Source: Defluviicoccus sp.
Lineage (GTDB): Bacteria; Pseudomonadota; Alphaproteobacteria; Rhodospirillales; Defluviicoccaceae
Direction: 5' to 3'
Length of the DNA stretch: 64,000 nucleotides
Assembly: GCA_029624735.1 (NCBI GenBank)
Contig: JARSSM010000010.1
Coordinates: 1 to 64,000, forward strand
Every line of letters begins with the position of its first letter. Position 1 is the stretch's first letter. The position numbers and the translations under genes are program-made. Under the pieces are notes generated by a model. The model did no database searches, was not told the DNA's origin, and saw nothing but the letters and a program-made list of their open reading frames with translations. Shown one piece after another: positions 31,974 to 40,571 of this stretch.

Positions 31974-34274
31974 TCATGCGGCCTCTCCATCGCAGATTCG
32001 GAAAATCATGGCCTGTTTGGTTGCTGATGGACGCAAAGCGGTGACAACCTGTCCGGCTTCGACCAGAGATCCCACGATGTCGGTGCGTTGGCGCTGGTCC
32101 AAGAACTGGGTTCGGCGGGCAAGCTCGTTCTTCGTCAGCCCAGCGACGCCCGCAGTTCGGATGATGCCGAGCACGCGCTTGTGGTTGGCCTCGACTGGGT
32201 TGTCGGCGATGTTGCGTTCAACCTCGAGCATCGTGTGCTCGGCGCAGTGGCGGACGAGCGCGATCGCCCAGGCGGCGTCGACAGCGCGGATGGCCGGTGC
32301 CACCGGATCGGCGGCGACGGCGCGGATCATCGCCACCTTCCAGGCGTTCTCGGCAATTCGCGCCAGGATCGCCGTGTAGAGGGTGCCGCGAGCCTCGCGC
32401 AGCCTGGCTGTGTTATCGTGCTTGAAGGCGCGAAAGAGGGAGCGCGCCTCTGGCGTCATTGGCACCGTCAGTGGGTCGACGGCGGTTTCCGGGCCTGGCG
32501 TCATGCCTGCCAGGTTGCCGGCCGCCTGACGACCGCCGCCGCTTTCGATCAGGTTGAGCGCGTCGAGCAGGTCCGGCGGTGAGGTGCGGATACCGGCGGC
32601 TTCGTTCTCCTCCGGATAGTCGTCCTCCGACTGCAAGACGATGAAGCGAGCGAGCGAACCGTCGACGACATTGGACGACTGCAGCGCGTTCCAGAAGTGA
32701 ATCGGCGTCGTCGTGCCGTAGACGCAGAGGCAGGGTTGATTGATGTCGCGCCGTTCGTTCTTGCCGTCGCGGTTGGCATACTCGGCACCGAGGAAGATAG
32801 TGCCGGCCATGGTGTAGATCTCGGTCATGATATCGAGAATTTCTGAGATGTGCCGGGGGCTGCGCTTGCGGTCGGCGGCCGCCGACAGGAACATGCCGAA
32901 CTCGTCGATCTGGAACAGGATCGCCGGCTGCCGGTGGACGGCGGTGAGCAATCCGGCGCCCGACGCGATCTTGTTGCCGCCGAGGGTGTGGCCGAGACCC
33001 GCTTCGACGAACAGCTCGGTGATGACCTCGCGGCTGTGGTTCTTGCCGGAGCCCGAGTCGGCGATGCCAACGACGTAGAGGTTCGAGCGCAGGTTGCTCT
33101 CGGTCCGGTACTTGCGGCCCATCAGCGCCCCCAGCGCGCACAGGCTCGCACCCACCGCCAGTACCGGCTGCGGCCGGCGGGCGGTCGCCAGCATGTAGTC
33201 GACCAGCATCTTCAGCGTGCCGTCGAGGCCGGCAATGTCCACCGGACAGGGCGCTTTCTCGACACGGCGCACTTCCGCAATTTCTTGCGGAAGTTGCAGC
33301 GGCGGCGAGGAGAGCTTCTCTAACAGCGCCTGTGCCGGATGGCGGCCGTTCATGCAGACGTTGCCGTTCAGAACGAGCGCTGGATCGGGCGACCAGCCGT
33401 TGGCGATGGCGTGGTGATAGAGGGTGCCGGCGCCGATCGAGCGCGGCTGGAAGCTGGCCCAGGTCTTGGCGGTATAATCGGGCACGTCTTTGGCCGACTG
33501 TGCCGACCAGGCGACGAACAGAGACTCCGCTTCGTCTCCGAGCGCGCCCTTCAGCGCCATGCCGATGCGCATCCATGAGTCGTAGTCGAGATCGGCGTTG
33601 GGGATGAAGGCGAGCGCCGCGCTGACGGCCTCGGGGGTGCCGCGCAGATCGCCGGGCGCGGACGGATGCGCTGGGACGTTGGCGTCGCCGAGGCGGGAAG
33701 GCCGCAGGCTCTCCGGCAACAGCGCGTAGGCTTCATCGGCGAAGGCGCGCGCCTTTTCTTGCGAGATCGCCGGCAGCCGGCCCATGTCGATGTCGGCAAG
33801 CGACTCCTCCGGCCATTCGTACGGCCGGCCGGTGTCGGGGTGGAGGTGATAGGCGACGAACTGTTGGCCTTCGCACAGCAGCTCGATCGGCATGAGCTTG
33901 AAGCCCTTGAACGGCGTCTCGGCGCGATAGACCAGCAACCGCTTCGGCGCCCGGCCGATCCGCAGCGCCGGTGTTTCGCCCAGGCGTTCGCGCGCCAGGG
34001 TCTCGATGCGCAGCGCCGCCTCGCCGTCGGCGACATCGATGTCGACGGCGACAACGGTGCCGCCGGCAATGCCGATGCCGGCGTCGGGCCACTGGCTCCA
34101 GATCGCGAGCTCGTTGTCGGTGGTCGGCCGGCCGCAATGCTTCGTCCAGCCGGGATAGTCGCGCCAGGCGCCGGCAACGAACCGGCCCGGCTTCTTGGTC
34201 CCCGGCATGATCGGGATGACGGCGTAGCCGTTGTCGACCAGGCGCGCGCCGTACAGCGCCATGAAGCTTGCCAT
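31974..34274 (-). CDS. Bifunctional primase/polymerase - helicase-type replication protein
   Basis: A 766-residue protein. The N-terminal Prim-Pol domain (about 1-190) has IPIMPGTKKPGRFVAGAW, GIGIAGGTVVAVDIDVADG (DxD) and a following PriCT-like region (FIPNADLDYDSWMRIGMALK). The central ATPase of DUF3987 type has the P-loop GIADSGSGKNHS and acidic FQIDEFGMFL. A C-terminal winged helix (GLTKNELARRTQFLDQRQRT) repeats the one in the RuvC-like protein. It should prime and unwind at the phage origin. Start ATG 34274 overlaps the DUF6511 stop. Confidence 0.85.
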   Translation of the reverse strand: MASFMALYGARLVDNGYAVIPIMPGTKKPGRFVAGAWRDYPGWTKHCGRPTTDNELAIWSQWPDAGIGIAGGTVVAVDIDVADGEAALRIETLARERLGETPALRIGRAPKRLLVYRAETPFKGFKLMPIELLCEGQQFVAYHLHPDTGRPYEWPEESLADIDMGRLPAISQEKARAFADEAYALLPESLRPSRLGDANVPAHPSAPGDLRGTPEAVSAALAFIPNADLDYDSWMRIGMALKGALGDEAESLFVAWSAQSAKDVPDYTAKTWASFQPRSIGAGTLYHHAIANGWSPDPALVLNGNVCMNGRHPAQALLEKLSSPPLQLPQEIAEVRRVEKAPCPVDIAGLDGTLKMLVDYMLATARRPQPVLAVGASLCALGALMGRKYRTESNLRSNLYVVGIADSGSGKNHSREVITELFVEAGLGHTLGGNKIASGAGLLTAVHRQPAILFQIDEFGMFLSAAADRKRSPRHISEILDIMTEIYTMAGTIFLGAEYANRDGKNERRDINQPCLCVYGTTTPIHFWNALQSSNVVDGSLARFIVLQSEDDYPEENEAAGIRTSPPDLLDALNLIESGGGRQAAGNLAGMTPGPETAVDPLTVPMTPEARSLFRAFKHDNTARLREARGTLYTAILARIAENAWKVAMIRAVAADPVAPAIRAVDAAWAIALVRHCAEHTMLEVERNIADNPVEANHKRVLGIIRTAGVAGLTKNELARRTQFLDQRQRTDIVGSLVEAGQVVTALRPSATKQAMIFRICDGEAA

Positions 34275-34639
34275 CAGAACGGCACCTCGTGCGGATCGAG
34301 GCGCCGCAGGTGCTGCTCGTCGCGCTGGGAGAGCGCGCGCAAGTGGTCGCAGTAGCCGGTGACCACCGCCTCGATGAAGGTGAGCCACTCGTCCGGATTG
34401 AGCGTCTCCAGATCGGTCTTGCCGATGCTGTCGAGATACTCGCCGCCGCAACAGCCACCGTGGACGAAGGCGGCCTTCTCATTCGGTGTCGCATCAATCA
34501 TGCCGTGTCTCCGATGACAGAGGTCCTGACAGGCGATGGAGCAGAGGTGGCGGAACTGCTGCCGGGGGTGGTCGAACGAGAGGGTGGGATTGAACCAGCC
34601 GAAGCCGCGGGCCTCGCGGCGGCAGACGTCGCAGAGCAT
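34274..34639 (-). CDS. DUF6511 family protein
   Basis: A 121-residue protein with an N-terminal zinc finger (MLCDVCRREARGFGW, then LCSIACQDLC) and the conserved GGEYLDSIGKTDLETLNPDE and TFIEAVVTGYCDHL. The family is frequent in alphaproteobacterial prophage replication clusters; role unknown. It overlaps the end of the upstream helicase gene by about 140 bases in another frame, which is far more than elsewhere in this operon. Confidence 0.75.
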   Translation of the reverse strand: MLCDVCRREARGFGWFNPTLSFDHPRQQFRHLCSIACQDLCHRRHGMIDATPNEKAAFVHGGCCGGEYLDSIGKTDLETLNPDEWLTFIEAVVTGYCDHLRALSQRDEQHLRRLDPHEVPF

Positions 34640-36219
34640 TTTTGGAACTCGTAACCGGTGATCTCCGTGTAGCGGCCCTGCGGCCGGACGCTGATCCGGA
34701 CAGGGACGGGCAGCTGTTCGGCAAGGACGATCGCCTCGGCGACGGTGCGCGGCACCGGCCGATCGGGAAGCCGCTTCTGCCACCACTGCACCGCCTTCTG
34801 CCGGGCGTAGCCGGTATGCTCGAAGCAGACCCATTCGCGATGCGAGGCGAGGCCGCAGGCGTACTCGACGCGCAGGCTGGGCGGGCTGCCGGGCTTCTCG
34901 TGGCGGTGATAACTGACGCCGGAGACACTCACCCACTCGGGCCTGATCTGGCTCGACAGGATGGCCGAGGTCGAGGCGGTGCGCGACAGATCGGGCTGCG
35001 GCGGCGGGAATTCGTAACCGCAGCTGGGGCAGGTGCGAGTCGACGTGTGCACGATCGTCTGGCACTCGGGGCACGCCTTGACCGGTGCGGTGCCTTCCTC
35101 GTCGTCCTTCTTCCGTCTCCGGCCGTCGATGCGATCGATCGGCCCGTGCCGCTCGACGTTACCGGCGAAGTCGAGGACCAGGCAGTTCTCCTTGCCGTTG
35201 GCCAAACGCGTGCCGCGGCCGATCATCTGCACATAAAGGCCGACCGACTTGGTCGGCCGCAGCATGGCGATGAGATCGACGCCGGGCGCGTTGAAGCCGG
35301 TGGTCAGCACGTTCGCATTGGTGAGGCAGCGGATCGTGCCTCGCTTGAACGCTGCGATGACCCGGTCCCGCTCGGCCGACGCGGTCTCGCCGAGGATCGC
35401 CTCGCAGGCATAGCCGCGGCTCCGGATCGCGTCGCGGACGTGCTCGGCATGGCGGACGCCGGCGCAGAACACCAGCCACGAGCCGCGATCGGCGCCATGG
35501 CGGACGATCTCGTCGACCGCGGATGCGGTCACCTCGGCGATATCGACCGCCGCCTCGAGCTGGCCGGCGATGAACTCGCCGCCGCGGCTGCCGACGCCCG
35601 TCGTGTCGAGCTGCGTTGCCGTCCGCTTCGGCACCACCTCGCACAAGTAACCCTGCGCGATCATCTCGGCGACGCCAGCCTCATAGGCGATATCGGTGAA
35701 CAGCGCATCTTCGCCCTCGTGCAGCATGCCACTGTCGAGCCGGTAGGGGGTAGCGGTGAAGCCGATCACCTTGAGGTGCGGGTTGATGATCGCGAGATCG
35801 CCCAAGAACCGGCGGTACATGGTGTCCGAGGTGCGCGGGCAGAGGTGGCATTCGTCGATCAGCGCCAGATCGCAGCGCTGGATGTCGTAGGCGCGCTTGT
35901 GAATGCTCTGGATGCCGGCGAACAGGATCTGCGCGTGCAGATCGCGCTTGTTCAACCCCGCCGAGTAGATGCCGGCGGGTGCTTCCGGCCACAGCCGGAT
36001 CATCTCGGCGTAGTTCTGCGCGATCAACTCCTTCACATGAGTGACGATTAGGATGCGAGTGTCCGGCCAGTCGGCGATGGCGCGGGCGGTGAAGGCGGCA
36101 AGAACGACCGACTTGCCGGACGCTGTCGGCAGCACGATCAACGGATTGCCGGCGTTGTCGGCGAAGTAGCCGTAGATCGCCTCGATCGCTGCGGACTGGT
36201 AGGGGCGAAGCTCGATCAT
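34498..36219 (-). CDS. DEAD/DEAH-box SF2 helicase with zinc ribbon
   Basis: A 573-residue helicase: motif I LPTASGKSV, motif II LIDECHLC, motif III FTATPYRLDS and motif VI QMIGRGTRLA, then a four-Cys ribbon (CPECQ, CPSCGYEFPPP) and a C-terminal domain ending near GRYTEITGYEFQ. The last 60 codons (Ser/Ala/Pro-rich) run antiparallel in phase through the DUF6511 gene and look non-native, so the original stop may have been lost. It is probably used in phage replication or recombination. Confidence 0.88.
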   Translation of the reverse strand: MIELRPYQSAAIEAIYGYFADNAGNPLIVLPTASGKSVVLAAFTARAIADWPDTRILIVTHVKELIAQNYAEMIRLWPEAPAGIYSAGLNKRDLHAQILFAGIQSIHKRAYDIQRCDLALIDECHLCPRTSDTMYRRFLGDLAIINPHLKVIGFTATPYRLDSGMLHEGEDALFTDIAYEAGVAEMIAQGYLCEVVPKRTATQLDTTGVGSRGGEFIAGQLEAAVDIAEVTASAVDEIVRHGADRGSWLVFCAGVRHAEHVRDAIRSRGYACEAILGETASAERDRVIAAFKRGTIRCLTNANVLTTGFNAPGVDLIAMLRPTKSVGLYVQMIGRGTRLANGKENCLVLDFAGNVERHGPIDRIDGRRRKKDDEEGTAPVKACPECQTIVHTSTRTCPSCGYEFPPPQPDLSRTASTSAILSSQIRPEWVSVSGVSYHRHEKPGSPPSLRVEYACGLASHREWVCFEHTGYARQKAVQWWQKRLPDRPVPRTVAEAIVLAEQLPVPVRISVRPQGRYTEITGYEFQKCSATSAAARPAASAGSIPPSRSTTPGSSSATSAPSPVRTSVIGDTA

Positions 36220-37166
36220 GATGCTGTCCCAACTGCCGTCGCCCCGGCGCCATCGATCCAGATGCGGCCGTCGGCAAAGCGATATGCGACCCAGTCCTCG
36301 CCGGCATCGACCGGTTCGGCGGGAACCAGATCGGGGACGAACAGGTGCAAGAGGCAGCCCCGCCGCTGCTCGGCCGACGACAAAGGCCGCTTCCAGTGCT
36401 CACAGATCCAGCCACCCTCGACCGGCGTCGAATGCAGGCAGGTCCGGCAGTTTCGCTCAGGCACCCGATCGCCGTGGCACTGATCGTGGTGCTCACACAA
36501 TCGGCACTGCCACCACGCCGGATCATCGGAGATCTTCACCGGCGGCCGCGGCGCGTTGATCACCCGCTTCGCCTTCGTGATCAGGCGTTCACCCTCCGCC
36601 GGATCGGCGCGCAGCCGCTCGATGTGGATCTCGTCGGTGTCCTTGCAGACGGCGACGTACAGGGACCGGGTGATGCCGGTGAGATGCATGTAGATCTGCA
36701 TCTGTGCTGCGTGTTGCGGCTTCGCCCGCTCGACGCCGTCATTCTTCAGCGCCGCGAACGACTTCAATCCGTGCGTCTTGAACTCGACCACGTGCCAGGT
36801 CTTCGGCGCTTCGAGCAGGCCGATGGCGACCGCATCGAGCGAGCCGCCGAAGTGGCCGCCGACTGCCGACACCCGCCATTGCCGGCCGGTCTCGGGATCG
36901 GTGTCGAGCACGGTGGCGCCGGTGCGCCGGAGGTCGCGGACGAGACGCTCCTCCTCGCGCTTGCCGGTCTCGAACAATCGCAGCATTCGGCCAGTGAAGC
37001 GCGCGCGGGTGACCCAGCGGAAGTCGTACCACAGCGCGCGGCGGCACTCCTTGCCGACGATCGAGGCGCCCAAGTGGTCGCGGAAGCCGTCGCCGGCTTC
37101 CACGACATAGGCGGCATAGATGGCGTTCAGCGTCGGCGCCGGTGGTGGCGACAGCGGAGCCATCAT
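36216..37166 (-). CDS. PD-(D/E)XK nuclease, Cas4/RecB-like
   Basis: A 316-residue protein with the nuclease core GGSLDAVAIGLLEA and WHVVEFKTHGLKSF (D...E-x-K) and C-terminal cysteines (CRLCEHHDQCHG, NCRTCLHS) that could hold an iron-sulfur cluster. These nucleases act in phage recombination. The start overlaps the end of the next upstream gene by four bases, and its own stop overlaps the helicase start. Confidence 0.8.
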   Translation of the reverse strand: MMAPLSPPPAPTLNAIYAAYVVEAGDGFRDHLGASIVGKECRRALWYDFRWVTRARFTGRMLRLFETGKREEERLVRDLRRTGATVLDTDPETGRQWRVSAVGGHFGGSLDAVAIGLLEAPKTWHVVEFKTHGLKSFAALKNDGVERAKPQHAAQMQIYMHLTGITRSLYVAVCKDTDEIHIERLRADPAEGERLITKAKRVINAPRPPVKISDDPAWWQCRLCEHHDQCHGDRVPERNCRTCLHSTPVEGGWICEHWKRPLSSAEQRRGCLLHLFVPDLVPAEPVDAGEDWVAYRFADGRIWIDGAGATAVGTAS

Positions 37167-37531
37167 GCCATCTCCCGACGCTGGCTCAGACGCAGGTGCG
37201 CCTTGTCCAGGGCTGCGCGCCAGGCATCATCGTCATAGTCGGCGCGCAGCACCTCGATCAGCTGGTCCTTCAGCGCTTCGCGCGGTGACGGCAGCGCCGA
37301 CATGTGCCGGGTGATCCGCTCGATCTGGCGTTGCCTGTCCGACAGCGCCGCTCGCCATTGCCGAAACTCGAAAGGATCGACCCTGCCGCGGCGGCGCTGC
37401 CGTTCGAGATCGGCGGCGGCGATCCGGGTCTTGATCGCCGCCACTTCACCCGTCAGCGTGGCCAGCAAAGCCCGGCACTCATCCCGTGTCGGCGGCAGGT
37501 CCGCTGTGTCATCGTGCATGGTCAGCACCAT
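37163..37531 (-). CDS. Helical phage protein of unknown function
   Basis: A 122-residue protein predicted to be almost all helix, probably coiled coil in the first 75 residues (ALLATLTGEVAAIKTRIAAA). ATG 37531 and ATG 37519 are both possible starts. It is embedded in the nuclease / DUF669 / ATPase recombination cluster. Confidence 0.6.
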   Translation of the reverse strand: MVLTMHDDTADLPPTRDECRALLATLTGEVAAIKTRIAAADLERQRRRGRVDPFEFRQWRAALSDRQRQIERITRHMSALPSPREALKDQLIEVLRADYDDDAWRAALDKAHLRLSQRREMA

Positions 37532-37532
37532 C

Positions 37533-38051
37533 TCAGCCGTTGCGCCGCCATGGCGCAGTGGTCGGCTTGGCCACCGGACTTACCGGCGCTGCCGGGCGTG
37601 CCGCGACCGCGGGACGCGCCGGCGGAGCCACGACCGGCCGCGACGGGGGGCTCTGCTCCAGCGGCAGGTAGCGCAGCGTGTTCTGCGCGTCGTAGCCGTT
37701 CTTCGGCGGCTGCACCCTGACATCGGCGATCAGCGGGATGAGGTGCAGCTGCTCTGAGTCATCGACCTGCATCTTGCCGACTGCATGGCAGATCGCCGAC
37801 AGCGTCCGCTGCGCAATCTCGACCGTGGTCGGGTTGGCATTGACCAGGTTGAGCCGATCGAACAGCTTGCGCCCGGCGAGTTCGCCCTCCAGAACGTCGA
37901 GTTCGAGCCAGAGCAGCTGGCCCATGCCGTCCTTGGTCGGCCGCATCTCGGAGTTGACGATCTGCACGACGTAACGGCCGGGCGGCAGCAGCTCGAACGG
38001 CTTGTTCGGCTCGACGGCGGTGGCATCGAAGGCTTCGTTCAATCTGGCCAT
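37533..38051 (-). CDS. DUF669 family protein, probable single-strand DNA-binding
   Basis: A 172-residue protein with the DUF669 core (PFELLPPGRYVVQIVNSEMR, LLWLELDVLEGELAGRKLFD) and a Pro/Ala-rich tail ending PWRRNG. DUF669 genes travel with Sak4-type ATPases in phage recombination modules and are thought to bind single-stranded DNA. The next gene upstream is such an ATPase, three bases away. Confidence 0.8.
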   Translation of the reverse strand: MARLNEAFDATAVEPNKPFELLPPGRYVVQIVNSEMRPTKDGMGQLLWLELDVLEGELAGRKLFDRLNLVNANPTTVEIAQRTLSAICHAVGKMQVDDSEQLHLIPLIADVRVQPPKNGYDAQNTLRYLPLEQSPPSRPVVAPPARPAVAARPAAPVSPVAKPTTAPWRRNG

Positions 38052-38053
38052 GA

Positions 38054-38818
38054 TCAGGAGTCCTTCTGTTCGCAGGATCGGTGCGGCATCGCGTCGATGA
38101 ATGCTGCCCACGACAGCGGAAGGCTGTCCGGCAGGTCGTAGCGGTTCTTGGCCAGGAAGGCGGGGCGCTCGGCGGTGTAGAGAACGCGCTCGCCGGAACC
38201 CAGCGCGCGGGTCACCTTCTTGTTGAAGCCGACGTCCGACTTCACCGTGCTGATGCGATAGTTCGCAAACAGCACGACGTCGGAGTGCTCCTGCAACAGC
38301 GCCGCGGCCCGCGCGTGCAGCTTGATCACATAGCGGTCGTACGGCTCGTGCTCGGGGCTGTCGAAGCGCTTGATGTCGGTGTGCGCGATCTGGATGACCG
38401 CCATGCCGCGCTCATCGCGCAGCGCGTTCAGCCCCTCGAGGTACTGCCGCCAGAACTCCAGCGCGGCGACATAGCCTTTGCCGAAGCCCGGCTGCTCGAG
38501 GTCCTTCCAGCCGTTCTCCTGGCATGCCTTCTGCCAGATCAGCGGCTCCAGCCAGTCGACCGAGTCGACGACCACGGTCTCGAAGGCATGGCTTTCGCTA
38601 TAGAGAGCGGCGAGCGCCTCCATCACCGCATCGAACGTCTTAGCCAGCGGGAAGTGGGTCGCCTCCAGGGTGCCGAGACCATCCTCGGTGCAGACGAACA
38701 CCGGTGCCGGCGCGCCGGCGGCAAACGTCGTCTTGCCGACCCCGGCGACGCCATGAACCAGGATCCGCGGTGATGAGAGCGCGGTCGTCCGCTTCAGTTC
38801 GTTCAGGGAGATCGCCAT
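38054..38818 (-). CDS. Sak4-like RecA-type ATPase for phage recombination
   Basis: A 254-residue P-loop ATPase (Walker A HGVAGVGKTTFAAG, Walker B TVVVDSVDWLEPLIW) with the AAA_24-like layout. Sak4 proteins anneal single strands together with a phage SSB. It starts at ATG 38818 in a one-base overlap with the preceding gene and is followed directly by DUF669, which fits the usual module. Confidence 0.85.
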   Translation of the reverse strand: MAISLNELKRTTALSSPRILVHGVAGVGKTTFAAGAPAPVFVCTEDGLGTLEATHFPLAKTFDAVMEALAALYSESHAFETVVVDSVDWLEPLIWQKACQENGWKDLEQPGFGKGYVAALEFWRQYLEGLNALRDERGMAVIQIAHTDIKRFDSPEHEPYDRYVIKLHARAAALLQEHSDVVLFANYRISTVKSDVGFNKKVTRALGSGERVLYTAERPAFLAKNRYDLPDSLPLSWAAFIDAMPHRSCEQKDS

Positions 38819-39303
38819 CAGGCCGCCTCCGCCCTGACCGGCTCGATGCGGTAGCCGGGCCTGCCGATTTCCACCGTGCGTGCGGGTTCGAACAGGCGGC
38901 GGATGGCCGCCGGCCACGAGCCGTACGCCGTCTCGGCCACCTTGAGCTCGATGCGGACGTACTGCGCCGGATCGTCGTTCCAGTCGCGGCGGATGATCTC
39001 CATCGCCTCGGCAAGACGGGCCTGGTCCCACTTCACCCGCTTCGGCAGATCGGCGATGACGACGAAATCGCCGTCGTCGAACCGGACAGTGCCGGCCTGT
39101 TTGCCGGCCTGGGCGCGGGCCGCAGCGGCACGGGCGCTGAAGCGGACGTCGAGGCCGGCGTTGAGCCGTGCCTCCGCCTCGGCGACGAGGCTTTTCGTCT
39201 CGGCGATACCGGCTGCGAGCGCGCTGAGAACCTCGATCGGTTGTGCCGCCACTTGGCCGGGCGGCGCGTGGCGAAGCTGGTCAAGGCTGAGATGATCCAT
39301 CAT
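38818..39303 (-). CDS. Phage recombination-module protein
   Basis: A 161-residue protein. A long N-terminal helix (LSALAAGIAETKSLVAEAEA) is followed by a beta segment (TVRFDDGDFVVIADLPKRVK) and RIELKVAETAYGSWPAAIRR. It always precedes the ATPase in this type of cluster as far as I can judge. Function unknown. It overlaps both neighbours. Confidence 0.6.
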   Translation of the reverse strand: MMDHLSLDQLRHAPPGQVAAQPIEVLSALAAGIAETKSLVAEAEARLNAGLDVRFSARAAAARAQAGKQAGTVRFDDGDFVVIADLPKRVKWDQARLAEAMEIIRRDWNDDPAQYVRIELKVAETAYGSWPAAIRRLFEPARTVEIGRPGYRIEPVRAEAA

Positions 39304-39851
39304 CGGGTATGCTCCTTCTGACAGGGGACTGGTGCTGGTGTGAGGGGGATGACTTCCGCGCGTTCGTGCGCAGGGCTTTCGCCGTCCGCAGGCTGCCCTG
39401 TCCGCGCGTGAGCCTGGTGACGAGAGGGTGACGGCGGCGCATCATCGAGCCGCGAGCCCAGGAAGGCGGTGATCGCCTCGGCCATCTGCAGCGGCACCAC
39501 GCGCTTCAAAACCGAAGTTACTTCGCTTTTGGCTACGCACCGCTCGGCGGCGTTCATCCAGCGCCGGACGGTACTTTCGGCAAAGGAGAAGGTGGCCGCG
39601 ACGACATTGGGCGCGCCCTGCTCGACGACGGACTTAGCCTGACGGCAGGTTGTCGTTGAGCTGAAGCCAGCCTTGCTCGCCCCGAAGTGACACGTTGTTT
39701 CCCCAGCGTTCACTTCTGGCAGATCTGCCAGAAGTTCACCCTTGTCCGTCCGCTGGCTCTGGCGCCTGCCGATCTGGGCCGCGACGCGAATACAAACGGC
39801 CTGCTCACCCGGCGACGCTCCTTCATTCAGGGTCGTCGCTATCGTCGTCAT
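39300..39851 (-). CDS. Phage early protein of unknown function
   Basis: A 183-residue hydrophilic protein (MTTIATTLNEGASPGEQAVC). The middle part (AATFSFAESTVRRWMNAAER) resembles a helix-turn-helix, so a DNA-binding role is possible. It overlaps both neighbours by four bases, as expected for a tight operon. Confidence 0.5.
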   Translation of the reverse strand: MTTIATTLNEGASPGEQAVCIRVAAQIGRRQSQRTDKGELLADLPEVNAGETTCHFGASKAGFSSTTTCRQAKSVVEQGAPNVVAATFSFAESTVRRWMNAAERCVAKSEVTSVLKRVVPLQMAEAITAFLGSRLDDAPPSPSRHQAHARTGQPADGESPAHERAEVIPLTPAPVPCQKEHTR

Positions 39852-40234
39852 GGCAGATCCTCCGCCGCCACCGGCATTGCGCGGCTGCAAATCTGCGGGA
39901 TGAGCACGATCGGCCGGGACATCGGCTTGGCCGCGTGCTTCTGCCGGGCCGCGATCACCGCGAAATAGCGGAACACGCCGCTGCCAAGCCGCTCTTGAAC
40001 CAGCAGCACCCGGCCGGCCGCGGCGAAGGCGACCGCCAGATCGGCGACGGCGGTAAGCGCATGGCGTGCCGGGGCGCTGAGCTTACTCACCACGGGATCG
40101 CGATCGACGACGAGAAGGCCGTGGTGGTAGGCGCAGACATCGCCGGGGCGGCCGTACAGCGCCCACGCGGCAAACGCGTCGGCCGGGGTGAGGTCGGCAG
40201 GTTCTGGCGCGGTGGCTTCAAGGAGGGCGTTCAT
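39848..40234 (-). CDS. Phage early protein of unknown function
   Basis: A 128-residue protein (MNALLEATAPEPADLTPADA, AWALYGRPGDVCAYHHGLLV, VLLVQERLGSGVFRYFAVIA). The pattern is common in early operons of alphaproteobacterial prophages, without known function. Start at ATG 40234. Confidence 0.55.
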   Translation of the reverse strand: MNALLEATAPEPADLTPADAFAAWALYGRPGDVCAYHHGLLVVDRDPVVSKLSAPARHALTAVADLAVAFAAAGRVLLVQERLGSGVFRYFAVIAARQKHAAKPMSRPIVLIPQICSRAMPVAAEDLP

Positions 40235-40307
40235 GGCGTCACCTCTGCATCGGATGTCATCACGGATAGGCTCTCTAAAGTTGTCGGCAAGCAAAAAATT
40301 CGACTTA

Positions 40308-40395
40308 GCGTAGTTCTGCGCAATCGCGCGAAATTGAGCGCATTGGAGCGAAAACCAGCGATCCAGGATCGAGCGAAAAAGAGCGTACTTCTGCG
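40308..40395. repeat. Pair of 13-bp integrase-arm-like motifs
   Basis: gcgtagttctgcg at 40308-40320 and gcgtacttctgcg at 40383-40395 in the same orientation. Near-identical motif pairs lie beside tRNA fragments at 58641-58663 and 59520-59552. Here there is no tRNA fragment. The surrounding bases (gcgcgaaattgagcgca) also resemble those at 58.67 kb. Confidence 0.65.
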
Positions 40396-40571
40396 CAGGT
40401 CGCGTTCTTCGCCGTGGCTGGTGTTGGAACAGCGATTCGCGAACCTCTGTTGACGGATTGTGCCGGTGGGCACCGTCACGGCGGCCCTTGACTGATTGAC
40501 GAGCCGGCGATGTCTTCCCAGGCGCGCAAGAATGCCTTGGCGGCGGATCGCTGATGCGGTGCTGCCGGTCA

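Noticed and set aside
34642..36051. 469-codon open frame on the plus strand
   Set aside because: Mirror of the SF2 helicase gene; no family pattern.
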